Origin: Candidatus Epilinea brevis
GTDB lineage: Bacteria; Chloroflexota; Anaerolineae; Epilineales; Epilineaceae
Direction: 5' to 3'
Assembly: GCA_016710785.1 (NCBI GenBank)
Contig: JADJUE010000011.1
Span: 1-64,000, forward strand
Length of the DNA: 64,000 nt
Of the stretch, positions 1 through 7,298 are shown one piece after another. A program made the position numbers and the translations under genes. The notes beneath the pieces are model-generated. The model saw nothing but the letters and a program-made list of their open reading frames with translations, searched no databases and was not told the DNA's origin. Each line of letters opens with the position of its first letter. Within the stretch, counting starts at the first letter, position 1.

Positions 1-885
1 GAAGGCAGCTTCATCGACGACCACCTCCGCGAGCAGCAGAGCGACCTCCTCTTTCGCGCCCGCCTACTCGCCGGCGGCGAGACCTACATCTACCTGCTTT
101 TCGAACACAAGTCCTTTGTCTACCACCTCACCCCTTTCCAGGTCTTGCGCTATCAGGTGCGCATCTGGGAGGACGACATCCGTCTCGCCGGTCGCCGGGT
201 GGCCTCGCTTTGCCCCATCATCCCCATCGTCGTCTATCATGGGAAGCGGCGCTGGACCGCGCCCCTCAGCCTCTCCGGGCTCTTCCGCAGCCCGCCCGCC
301 CTCGCCCCCTTCCTCCCCGAGCAGCGCTACGTCCTGTTGGACCTGCAAGCCTGGAAGAAGGAGGAGATCATCGGTGGGCTCCTGCTGCGGGTCACCCTGT
401 TGGTGCTGCAGGCCATCTTCCGCCCCGGCCTGCCCTTCAACCTCACTGCCATCGCCGCCCTGCTCCGCCAACTCAGCGATCACGTGCTGCGGGAGCAGGA
501 ACTGGGCCGCATCCTGGCATACGCCGCTACCGCCGGCCAGGGGCTCAGCGTCACCGAGGTCACCGACGTGGCCACAGCCGCCGATCCGGAAAGAGGAGGA
601 ACCATCGCCATGACCCTCGCTGAAAAACTGCGCGCTGAAGGCCTCACTGCAGGCCGCGTCGAAGGCCGCGTCGAAGGCCGCGTCGAAGGCCGCGAAGACG
701 GTCTGATCGAAGGTCTTGTCAAAGGCCGCATCGAAGGCCTGCTCGAAGCCCGCTTCGGCGACGCCGGCCTGGCGTTACTGCCGGAGGTTGAGCGGATCGC
801 CGACATCGACCGGCTGCAGGCCCTGCTGGAGGCCGCTCGCCACGCCGAGACCATGGATGGCGTACGGCAGACGATTCGCGTCTGA
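1..885 (+). CDS. Rpn family recombination-promoting nuclease/putative transposase (5' partial)
   Basis: The reading frame is open from base 1, so the start lies upstream of the window. The N-terminal part shows the PD-(D/E)XK nuclease core typical of Rpn/YhgA-like (Transposase_31) proteins: SDLLF followed by YLLFEHKS, where D and the E-x-K are the expected metal-binding and catalytic residues. The C-terminus carries Gly-Arg-Val-Glu repeats (GRVEGRVEGRVEG) and then EGLxxGRIEGLLEARFG, a tail common in this family. The repeat is visible in DNA as a 12-bp tandem unit at about 652-695. Known Rpn proteins are DNA endonucleases that stimulate RecA-independent recombination. A decayed copy of part of this gene follows at 966-1032. 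Family assignment is strong; the exact activity is inferred. Confidence 0.88.
   Translation, partial: EGSFIDDHLREQQSDLLFRARLLAGGETYIYLLFEHKSFVYHLTPFQVLRYQVRIWEDDIRLAGRRVASLCPIIPIVVYHGKRRWTAPLSLSGLFRSPPALAPFLPEQRYVLLDLQAWKKEEIIGGLLLRVTLLVLQAIFRPGLPFNLTAIAALLRQLSDHVLREQELGRILAYAATAGQGLSVTEVTDVATAADPERGGTIAMTLAEKLRAEGLTAGRVEGRVEGRVEGREDGLIEGLVKGRIEGLLEARFGDAGLALLPEVERIADIDRLQALLEAARHAETMDGVRQTIRV
652..695 (+). repeat. 12-bp in-frame tandem repeat in the rpn C-terminus
   Basis: About three and a half copies of gtcgaaggccgc encode the Val-Glu-Gly-Arg repeats. The unit is a multiple of three, so copy-number change would keep the frame. Confidence 0.8.
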
Positions 886-965
886 GCCGCGATTCACCAA
901 AGCTCCTCCCTGAGCCGGTGCGACTGGTCCAGATTGGCGCAACGTCGTCGCCAACACGTCGACCA

Positions 966-1032
966 CCCCCTTCCTCCCCGAGCAGCGCTACGTCCTGTCG
1001 GACCCGCAGGCCTGGAAGCAGGAGGAGATCAC
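966..1032 (+). pseudogene. remnant copy of an internal rpn segment
   Basis: About 67 bp here match 306-372 of the upstream rpn gene with only a handful of substitutions (shared core: ttcctccccgagcagcgc). No open rpn frame continues on either side. It is a fragment left by duplication, deletion or recombination of a second rpn copy, and it sits directly upstream of the next gene's start. Confidence 0.75.
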
Positions 1033-1056
1033 CACCGGCCGGAGTACACTTGCCCC

Positions 1057-1704
1057 ATGCCCGATCCCCTCAAGCCCGATCGCCTCAAGACCGAGCTGCT
1101 CGCTGATCTGGGCTACGCCTCGCCGCAGTCCGAGGCCCTGGCCATCCTCGACGCGTCGCCTTACAGCAACCCCCGCAAGACACGCATCAGCGAGGCCAAG
1201 CGCGAGCCCGTCGCCCAGTTGCTGGCCACCCGCCTCTTTCGCGTCTGCCAGCGCGGCGACTGCCAGGCGCGCGCCGCCGAGCTGGCGGACGGTCGCATCC
1301 CCGTGACCGCCACCGGGCCCGCCGCCTGCGAGATCTGCGGGGGGGCGGCCGCCGGGCAGGCCCTGGCGGCCATGCGGGCCGCCTGCGCGCAGGCCGGCTG
1401 GACGAGGATCTGCATCGTCGGCGGATCCCCCAAGACCCGCCGGGAGATCCGGCAGACCACCCCGCCGCCGCCCGAGCTGCGGCTCATCGACGGCACCATC
1501 GCCCGCAGCGCCGGCCAGGCCCGCATCGACCTCGCCTGGGCCCATCACGTCGTGCTGTGGGGCGGGACGCAGCTGGACCACAAGGTCAGCAACCTGTACA
1601 TGCCGGCCGCGAACAGCAGCACCGTGGTCAAGCGCGGCGTCCAAGGGCTGTGGGCGCACCTGGCCGAAGCCGCCCGGCGCGCCGGGCGGCAAGCGCGGGA
1701 CTGA
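1057..1704 (+). CDS. hypothetical protein with Cys cluster, DUF2325-like C-terminal layout
   Basis: 215 residues. ATG at 1057 is chosen because the upstream in-frame extension to 934 runs through the rpn remnant and is unlikely to be native. The middle contains a cysteine cluster (VCQRGDC about 30 residues before CEICGG) that could bind a metal. After it comes ICIVGGSPKTRREI, then a RLIDG segment, a hydrophobic AHHVVLWGG stretch and an H-K pair. This order resembles DUF2325 proteins (VxxVGG, DG, ADxVV, H, K), but the match is by memory of the pattern only. It has no operon partner. Function unknown. Confidence 0.6.
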   Translation: MPDPLKPDRLKTELLADLGYASPQSEALAILDASPYSNPRKTRISEAKREPVAQLLATRLFRVCQRGDCQARAAELADGRIPVTATGPAACEICGGAAAGQALAAMRAACAQAGWTRICIVGGSPKTRREIRQTTPPPPELRLIDGTIARSAGQARIDLAWAHHVVLWGGTQLDHKVSNLYMPAANSSTVVKRGVQGLWAHLAEAARRAGRQARD

Positions 1705-1728
1705 ACCTCCGCTCCGCGCCCCGTCCCG

Positions 1729-2427
1729 TCAGCCCTCCGCCAGCTCCGGCATAGCCACTTCCTCCACCACCACCGGCTCCAGCCAGGCCCGGCTGTCGGG
1801 GCGGCGCAGGGTGTAGATGACCGTGCCGTAGAGCGCGGCCGCCAGCAAGGCGCCCAGGACGGCGAAGGCCTGGGTCGCGCCCGTGGACAGGGCCATGATC
1901 TGTTGCGGCGACAGCCCGCCGGAGGCGCCCGGCAGGCTGGCCATCATGCCCTCAAGGAGCGGGCGCATGGCCGCCATCGTCTGCGTGGTCACGACATGGT
2001 TGACCACCGCGCGCACCGCTGTGAAGCCGATGGCGATCCATAGCAGCCGCGTCAGGAAGCGGCGGGCTCGCGGATGGGCGCCCCAGGCGCGGACGGCGCC
2101 CACCAGCAGGCCCACGCCCAGCAACAGGCCCAGGGCGGCCAAGGTCAGCTGGATGGCATGCCAGCGCGCGGCGACGCTGCTGACCTCCTCGGCCACGCCC
2201 GCGCCCATCTCTGCCATCTTCGCGGCCAGCTCCGGGGTCTGCGCGGCGCCCGGCAGTCGCTGCATCAGATCCATCTGCCGGCTGACCATGTCGCCCGCCG
2301 CCTGCGGGCCGGCGAGGGCGGAGGACAGGCTCAGCCCGCCCGTCACCAGGCCCCAGAGGCCCATGAACACCAACAGGACGATGGCCAGGGTCAGACCGGT
2401 GGGGCGATTGGGCGCGGACGCGGTCAT
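1729..2427 (-). CDS. hypothetical membrane protein (about four TM helices)
   Basis: 232 residues with hydrophobic segments near residues 12-38, 90-112, 126-146 and 184-206 and a soluble loop around 40-88 rich in Met, Ala and Gln. The C-terminal 25 residues are acidic and polar. It lies downstream of clpX on the same strand with about 70 bp between, so it could be at the end of the tig-clpP-clpX transcript. I do not recognise a domain. Function unknown. Confidence 0.6.
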   Translation of the reverse strand: MTASAPNRPTGLTLAIVLLVFMGLWGLVTGGLSLSSALAGPQAAGDMVSRQMDLMQRLPGAAQTPELAAKMAEMGAGVAEEVSSVAARWHAIQLTLAALGLLLGVGLLVGAVRAWGAHPRARRFLTRLLWIAIGFTAVRAVVNHVVTTQTMAAMRPLLEGMMASLPGASGGLSPQQIMALSTGATQAFAVLGALLAAALYGTVIYTLRRPDSRAWLEPVVVEEVAMPELAEG

Positions 2428-2497
2428 GGCAGGCTCCTATGGGCTGTGAAGGCGGGGAAGCAGGCGGGGCGGGGCCAGGCCGTCGCGTCGGTCGCGC

Positions 2498-3820
2498 CTA
2501 CGCCGACTCCCGTTCGTCCTCCGTGGCGTCGAGGGCCGCTTGCAGGGCCACCGGCCGGTCCGCCTGCGTCAGCAGCAGGGGGGGGGCCTCGCCGCTCACC
2601 GTCTCGGCGCGGATGACGCATTTGCGGATGTCGTCGCGGGAGGGGATCTCGTACATGACGTCCAGCAGGGTGCGCTCCAGGATCGTGCGCAGGCCTCGGG
2701 CGCCGGTCTTCACGGCCATCGCCTCGCGGGCCACGGCCGCCAGGGCGTCCTCGGTGAAGTTCAGGTCCACCCCGTCCAGGGCGAAGAGCCGCTGGTACTG
2801 CTTCACCAGGGCGCTCTTGGGCTCGGTGAGGATGCGCACCAGCATCGCCTCGTCCAGGGGCTCCACCGAGGTCATGACCGGCAGGCGGCCGATGAATTCC
2901 GGGATCATGCCGTAGGTGAGCAGGTCTTCGGCCGTCAGCTGCCGGAGCAGCTCGCCGGCCTGCTGGCCCGTGTCCGCCGGCTTGTCGCCCTGGCCGCGGA
3001 AGCCCAGGCTGCCGCGGTTGGAGACCCGCCGACGGATGATGTCCGGCAGCAGCGGGAAGGCGCCGCCGCAGATGAACAGGATGTTCGTCGTGTCCAGCTG
3101 GATGAACTCCTGATGCGGATGCTTGCGCCCGCCCTGCGGCGGGATGTTGGCCACCGTGCCCTCGATGATCTTGAGCAGGGCCTGCTGCACGCCCTCGCCG
3201 GAGACATCGCGGGTGATGGAGGGGTTGTCGCCCGCCTTGCGCGCCGTCTTGTCGATCTCGTCGATGTAGATGATGCCCATCGCCGCCCGCTCCAGGTTGC
3301 CGTCGGCGGCCTGGATCAGGCGCAGGAGGATGTTCTCCACGTCCTCGCCCACGTAGCCGGCCTCGGTCAGGGCCGTGGCGTCGGCGATGGTGAAGGGCAC
3401 GTCCAGGAGGCGCGCCAGGGTCTGGGCCAACAGGGTCTTGCCGCAGCCCGTGGGGCCGACGATGAGGATGTTGCTCTTGGCGATCTCCGCCGCGTCGCCC
3501 CCGCCCCCGGGCTGCTCGGCGGCGAAGACCCGCTTGTAATGGTTGTAGACCGCCACCGACAGGATCTTCTTCGCCGACTCCTGGCCGATGACATGCAGGT
3601 CCAGGCTGGCCATGATCTCGCGCGGCGTGGGCACGCGCGGGGCGAAGAGGCCCTCGGCGCCTTCCGGCACCTCCTCGTCGGCCAGGATCTCCTTGCAGAG
3701 GTCTACACATTCGTCGCAGATGTAGACCGAGTCCGGTCCGGCGATGAGGCGGCTGACCTGGTCCTGCTGCCGCTTGCAGAAGGAGCAGACATGGCTCTCG
3801 GTGGGGCGTCTTCGGTTCAT
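2498..3820 (-). CDS. clpX: ATP-dependent Clp protease ATP-binding subunit ClpX
   Basis: 440 residues. The AAA+ unfoldase recognises tagged substrates and feeds them to ClpP in the cytoplasm. The N-terminal zinc-binding domain has C12-x2-C15 and C35-x2-C38. Walker A is GPTGCGKT at 122-129 and Walker B is IYIDE at about 184-188. The pore region and sensor motifs follow (CGGAF, then IPEFIGRLP and KTGARGLR). The ATG at 3820 is chosen because it starts the canonical zinc finger; the frame is open further upstream without conserved sequence. It is 34 bp downstream of clpP and is the last gene of a tig-clpP-clpX cluster. The LGF at the expected position of the IGF loop should contact ClpP. Confidence 0.97.
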   Translation of the reverse strand: MNRRRPTESHVCSFCKRQQDQVSRLIAGPDSVYICDECVDLCKEILADEEVPEGAEGLFAPRVPTPREIMASLDLHVIGQESAKKILSVAVYNHYKRVFAAEQPGGGGDAAEIAKSNILIVGPTGCGKTLLAQTLARLLDVPFTIADATALTEAGYVGEDVENILLRLIQAADGNLERAAMGIIYIDEIDKTARKAGDNPSITRDVSGEGVQQALLKIIEGTVANIPPQGGRKHPHQEFIQLDTTNILFICGGAFPLLPDIIRRRVSNRGSLGFRGQGDKPADTGQQAGELLRQLTAEDLLTYGMIPEFIGRLPVMTSVEPLDEAMLVRILTEPKSALVKQYQRLFALDGVDLNFTEDALAAVAREAMAVKTGARGLRTILERTLLDVMYEIPSRDDIRKCVIRAETVSGEAPPLLLTQADRPVALQAALDATEDERESA

Positions 3821-3854
3821 GGCTTCAAAGCCTCCGCACGGCGGTGGATGGCGG

Positions 3855-4568
3855 TCAAAGGTCGGCGGACGAGGCGGCGCCGGCGGCCTCCGGCCCGGCA
3901 GGTTCGGCGGCCGGCGGGTCGGCGGCCGGCGCCGCGGCCGGCGCGGCCTCCGCGGCGGCGACCGCCGGCGGACCGTGCAGGATCTCGTCGATGAGGCCGT
4001 AGTCGCGGGCTTCCTCGGCCGTCTTGTAGCGGTCGCGCTCGAAGTCCAACGCGATCTGCTCCTGGGTCTGGCCGGTATGGTGGGCCAGGATCTGGTGCAA
4101 GCGCTTGTTGAGGCGCAACAGCTCGCGCGCCTGGATCTCCACGTCCTGGGCATAGCCGCGGCCGCCGCCGCCCGCCGGATGCATGTGCACGGTGGCCGAG
4201 GGCAGGGCCGAGCGCTTGCCCTTGGCCCCGGCGGCCAGCAGAACGGTGCCCATGGATGCCGTGGAGCCTACGGCGATGGTCCGCACGTCGGCGCGGATCA
4301 GCTGCATCGTGTCGTAGACGGCCAGCCCGGCGTAGATGATGCCGCCCGGCGAGTTGATGTACAGCGAGATGTCCTTGGTGGGGTCCTCGCGGTCCAGGTA
4401 CAAGAGCTGGGCCACGATGAGGTTGGCCACCTGGTCGTCGATGGCCGTGCCCAGGAAGATGATGCGGTTCTGCAGCAGCAGGCTGTAGATGTCGTAGGCG
4501 CGCTCACCGCGCCCTGTGGTCTCGATGACCATGGGGATGAGGGCTTGCGGGGGCAGGGCAGGGGGCAT
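3855..4568 (-). CDS. clpP: ATP-dependent Clp protease proteolytic subunit ClpP
   Basis: 237 residues. The tetradecameric serine protease works with ClpX. The catalytic triad is visible as Ser105 in GSTASMG, His130 in VHMHPAGG and Asp179 in ERDRYKT. The oxyanion/substrate strand YINSPGG is at 70-76. Start at ATG 4568 fits the family N-terminus (LIPMVIE, GERAYDIYS). The C-terminus after residue 199 has an unusual Ala/Pro-rich tail of about 38 residues that typical ClpP (about 195-205 residues) lacks. The start is 23 bp after the tig stop. Confidence 0.96.
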   Translation of the reverse strand: MPPALPPQALIPMVIETTGRGERAYDIYSLLLQNRIIFLGTAIDDQVANLIVAQLLYLDREDPTKDISLYINSPGGIIYAGLAVYDTMQLIRADVRTIAVGSTASMGTVLLAAGAKGKRSALPSATVHMHPAGGGGRGYAQDVEIQARELLRLNKRLHQILAHHTGQTQEQIALDFERDRYKTAEEARDYGLIDEILHGPPAVAAAEAAPAAAPAADPPAAEPAGPEAAGAASSADL

Positions 4569-4591
4569 GGATGGCCTCACGGGGGGGTGCT

Positions 4592-5986
4592 TCAGGACGG
4601 CTCGGCGTTGATCGGGTCCGGTTGCAGATCCGTAGCCGTATCCAGCTCCGGATCCAGATCGGCCGCGGCCTGGCCGGAGACGATCTCCAGCAGACGCTCG
4701 TTGATACGGCCCATCATCAGGTTGTTCATGGTGTTGACCATCATGGCCTGCAGGTCCGGGCGGCGCTTCTTGGGCGTGCGCGCGCTCATGTCGCGCATCA
4801 TCGCCATGCGCCGGTCCAGGGCCTCCTGGTCCAGGTCCAGGCCCTCCAGCTCGACCAGGCGGCTGATGACCAGGCGCGTGCGCAACCGCCGCGCGGCGGT
4901 CTGTTCGAACTCGCTCCACAGCGCGGACTCGTCCCGCTGCGCCACCCAGGCCTGCCATTCGATGCCCTGGCGCTCCAGCTGCTCGCGGAATTCGGCGATG
5001 AAGTCCTTGATCTCCTGGGTCAGGAGCGCCGGCGGCCAGCTGACGACGGCGCCGGACTCGAGGGCCCCACGAGCGGCTTCCAGGAAGGCCTCCCGCTGCT
5101 GCACCCGGCGCCGCTGGCGCATCGATTCGCCGATCTTGGACCGCAAGCTGTCCAGGTCGACGGCGTCACCCACCTTGGCGGCGAAGGCGTCGTCCAGCGC
5201 CGGCAGGTCCAGGGCGACCAGCTCCGTCAAGGTCACCACGAAGTCCATGGCCGCGGCCGGCGCTTCGGGCGCGCCGGTTGCGGCCGGCAGGGGCAGGCTG
5301 AAGCGCCGCTCCTGGCCCAGGGCCATGCCCAGCACCGCGTCCAGGAAGCCGTCGGGCAGGCCGGCGCTCGCCACGTCCGCCTCGGTCAGGGTCAGACGGC
5401 CTTCGGCCACGTCGAGGTCTGCGGGGCGCGCCTCGAGGTCGAGGGCTTCCGGGTCGGCTTCGTCGGCCGCACGGCGCCAGCCCTTGACGTTCAGGGTGGC
5501 GACATCCCCGATCTCGCTGGGGCGGTCCACCGGCAAGCGCTCGGCCGCGTCGCGGCGCAGGCGCTCCAGCATCTCGTCGACATCGTCGTCGGTGACCTCC
5601 GGCAGCTCCGGCTCCGGCACGCGCAGGGCGCGGTAATCGCCCAGGTCCACCTGCGGCTCCAGGGAAACGGTGCCGACGAAGGTGGGCGGCTCGGCCCGCA
5701 GCAACTCCAGCATCACCGGGGCCACCGAGCTCAGACCCTCGGCCTTCAGGGCCGCCTGCAGCACCTCGCGGCCCAGCTGCTCCATGGCCTCCTCGTTCAG
5801 GCTGGCCTCGCCGATGAGGGCGGCGACGCGGTCCGGGGGCACCTTGCCCGGCCGGAAGCCGGGGATGCGGTAGCGCTTGGAGTAGGCCTGGGCGACATCC
5901 CGCCGCGCCGCCTCCAGCCGCTCTGGGGCCACCTCCACGGTGAGCCGCACCTGCAGGGGCTCGACGTCTTCTCGACTGATCTTCAC
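4592..5986 (-). CDS. tig: trigger factor, ribosome-associated chaperone
   Basis: 464 residues. The N-terminal ribosome-binding domain carries the signature GFRPGKVPP (equivalent of GFRxGK, which docks on L23). A central PPIase-like domain and a long helical C-terminal chaperone domain follow. The GTG at 5986 is chosen because it has an AGGAG ribosome site about 7 bp upstream; a longer frame would run into the tRNA gene. It is the first protein gene of a tig-clpP-clpX cluster, the usual bacterial order. Its start codon is only 18 bp after the 3' end of a tRNA-Leu gene. Confidence 0.95.
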   Translation of the reverse strand: MKISREDVEPLQVRLTVEVAPERLEAARRDVAQAYSKRYRIPGFRPGKVPPDRVAALIGEASLNEEAMEQLGREVLQAALKAEGLSSVAPVMLELLRAEPPTFVGTVSLEPQVDLGDYRALRVPEPELPEVTDDDVDEMLERLRRDAAERLPVDRPSEIGDVATLNVKGWRRAADEADPEALDLEARPADLDVAEGRLTLTEADVASAGLPDGFLDAVLGMALGQERRFSLPLPAATGAPEAPAAAMDFVVTLTELVALDLPALDDAFAAKVGDAVDLDSLRSKIGESMRQRRRVQQREAFLEAARGALESGAVVSWPPALLTQEIKDFIAEFREQLERQGIEWQAWVAQRDESALWSEFEQTAARRLRTRLVISRLVELEGLDLDQEALDRRMAMMRDMSARTPKKRRPDLQAMMVNTMNNLMMGRINERLLEIVSGQAAADLDPELDTATDLQPDPINAEPS

Positions 5987-6004
5987 GGTCTGCTCCTGAG
6001 CGGA

Positions 6005-6087
6005 TGGGGAAGGGGAGACTCGAACTCCCACGGGCTAAGCCCACATGATCCTAAGTCATGCGCGTCTGCCAGTTCCGCCACTCCCCC
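6005..6087 (-). tRNA. tRNA-Leu (anticodon UAG)
   Basis: 83 nt. The acceptor stem GGGGGAG pairs with CUUCCCC (one G-U), with discriminator A and no encoded CCA. The anticodon stem CAUGA/UCAUG encloses the loop CUUAGGA, giving anticodon UAG. A long variable arm (GGGC-UUA-GCCC) and the T-arm GGGAG-UUCGAGU-CUCCC confirm a class II leucine tRNA. It reads CUA and other CUN codons. It lies immediately upstream of tig on the same strand. Confidence 0.95.
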
Positions 6088-6103
6088 GCCTGAGGGGGCG
6101 GGC

Positions 6104-6132
6104 ATTATAGTCCCTCGCAGGCAGCGGGGGAA
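6104..6132 (-). promoter_or_regulatory. putative sigma-70 promoter for tRNA-Leu/tig/clpP/clpX
   Basis: A perfect TATAAT (minus strand, 6109-6104) lies 16 bp upstream of the tRNA 5' end, with a weak TTCCCC at 6132-6127 and a 17-bp spacer. No comparable promoter is seen in the 18 bp between the tRNA and tig, so the tRNA and the protein genes may share this start. Confidence 0.6.
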
Positions 6133-6192
6133 GCGGCGGGACGGCCGGATTACTTAAATGTTGCGCGCGGTGGGTGGGCGGGGCGGACGGGT

Positions 6193-6486
6193 TCAGCGCC
6201 GCCGGCCTTCCTCATAGGCCCAGTCCTCGGGCGTCGGCAGGTTGTGGTCGGAGCAGGCCACGCGCAGGTGGCGGTCCCGAAACCGGCGGATGGCCAGGGC
6301 CAGGGCATCGTCGTCCAGGAGCGCCAGGTCGGCCACGGCGCGCACGGGCAGGCTGCAGACAGGGCAGACGATGCGCTCCGGCAGGAGCTCCCGCCAGAAG
6401 GGGTTGCGCGCCTGCCAGCGCCGCACGGGACCGGGGATGCGGTCGCCGTCCTCGGGGAAGAAGGCGATGGCGATGGGTTCGTTCAC
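6193..6486 (-). CDS. small hypothetical protein with Cys/His metal-binding pattern
   Basis: 97 residues from GTG at 6486. It contains CPVCSLPV in the middle and C-S-D-H near the C-terminus (VACSDHNLPTPEDW), a C-x2-C...C-x2-H arrangement compatible with a zinc site. The N-terminus has an aromatic-acidic stretch (IAFFPEDGDR). No family recognised. It stands alone upstream of the tRNA-tig cluster on the same strand. Confidence 0.5.
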   Translation of the reverse strand: MNEPIAIAFFPEDGDRIPGPVRRWQARNPFWRELLPERIVCPVCSLPVRAVADLALLDDDALALAIRRFRDRHLRVACSDHNLPTPEDWAYEEGRRR

Positions 6487-6599
6487 GGAAGGGCGGCCTC
6501 GGGGGGCGGCGCGGACGCGGGGGTGGGGACGGAGAGGGGCGGCGAGGCGGACGACGCGCGCGCCGGACGCTGACGATTATACCCGCTCACCTGCTATCA

Positions 6600-6632
6600 C
6601 AGCGCTAACAGGCGCCTAGCGCAGCGCTAACA
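6600..6632 (+). promoter_or_regulatory. two direct repeats cagcgctaaca upstream of hsp20 (possible operator)
   Basis: The exact 11-mer cagcgctaaca occurs at 6600-6610 and 6622-6632, a 22-bp period (about two helical turns, same DNA face). It is about 95-125 bp before the Hsp20 start. It is not the classical CIRCE sequence. A binding site for a heat-shock regulator is inferred from spacing and location only. Confidence 0.45.
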
Positions 6633-6654
6633 CCGCCGGCCTAGACTCCAGGCC

Positions 6655-6681
6655 GAACGGTCGGACAGCATCCGATCGTTC
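6655..6681 (+). promoter_or_regulatory. inverted repeat in the hsp20 leader region
   Basis: The arms gaacggtcgga (6655-6665) and tccgatcgttc (6671-6681) pair at 10 of 11 positions around a 5-nt loop, about 44 bp before the start codon. It could be an operator or an mRNA leader hairpin. It does not cover the ribosome-binding site near 6711, which argues against a simple thermosensor. Confidence 0.4.
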
Positions 6682-6724
6682 CCCATTGATCTTCCCTGAC
6701 GCTACCCCTGCAAGGAGTCCCTCC

Positions 6725-7174
6725 ATGAACACGCTCAAGATCCGCGGCTACGGCCCCGCGCCGGAATTCGTCCCCATCCGCCAGGTCATGGACCGCCTGA
6801 TCAGCGACCTCCCCTGGACGCCGCTGCCCCTCCAGACGCCGCAGGATCCCGCCCTGCGCCCCGCGGCCGACGCCCGGGAGAGCGACGACGCCGTCGTGAT
6901 CACCCTGGCCCTGCCCGGTGTGCGGCCCGAGGACGTCGCGGTGGACTTCGAGAACGGCACCCTGACCGTCAGCGGCATGCTTCCGGCCCGCGATGAGGGC
7001 CAGCGCTGGGTGCTCGCTGAGCGCCCCGAGGGCCGCTTCCACCGCCGCTTCACCCTCAAGACGCCCATCGACCCCGACGCCATCCAGGCCCAGTTCGCCC
7101 TGGGCGTCCTCACCCTCACCCTGCCCAAGAGCGAGCAGGTCAAGCCGCGCAAGATCGCGGTGCAGGCCGGCTGA
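6725..7174 (+). CDS. Hsp20/alpha-crystallin family small heat-shock protein
   Basis: 149 residues. ATP-independent holdase chaperone that binds unfolding proteins. The alpha-crystallin domain covers about residues 50-145: DAVVITLALPGVRPEDVAVDFENGTLTVSG is followed by GRFHRRFTLKTPID and the conserved A-x-L-G-V-L-T-L-T-L-P-K strand. Start at ATG 6725 has an AAGGAG about 9 bp upstream. It is monocistronic, with upstream repeats and a 20-bp-stem terminator directly after the stop. The C-terminal I-x-I/V motif is partly kept (RKIAVQ). Confidence 0.93.
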   Translation: MNTLKIRGYGPAPEFVPIRQVMDRLISDLPWTPLPLQTPQDPALRPAADARESDDAVVITLALPGVRPEDVAVDFENGTLTVSGMLPARDEGQRWVLAERPEGRFHRRFTLKTPIDPDAIQAQFALGVLTLTLPKSEQVKPRKIAVQAG

Positions 7175-7175
7175 G

Positions 7176-7219
7176 ACCAGGGGCCGGAGCACCCGTCGGC
7201 GGGTGCTCCGGCCCCTGGT
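7176..7219 (+). terminator. strong hairpin terminator after hsp20
   Basis: A perfect 20-bp stem (7176-7195 with 7200-7219) closes a tcgg tetraloop, one of the most stable loop types. The tail is gttgtcttc rather than a run of T. It begins 2 bp after the hsp20 stop and may also serve the convergent response-regulator gene. Confidence 0.85.
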
Positions 7220-7298
7220 GTTGTCTTCAGACAGCGGCTATGTTTCAATCCGATTGTGAATCAGCCGCCCATCTGATGCCGCGCTTGGCTGCAGCCCT

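Noticed and set aside
3821..4153. N-terminal extension of clpX by 111 residues
   Set aside because: This region overlaps clpP and has shadow-frame composition; the canonical zinc finger begins at 3820.
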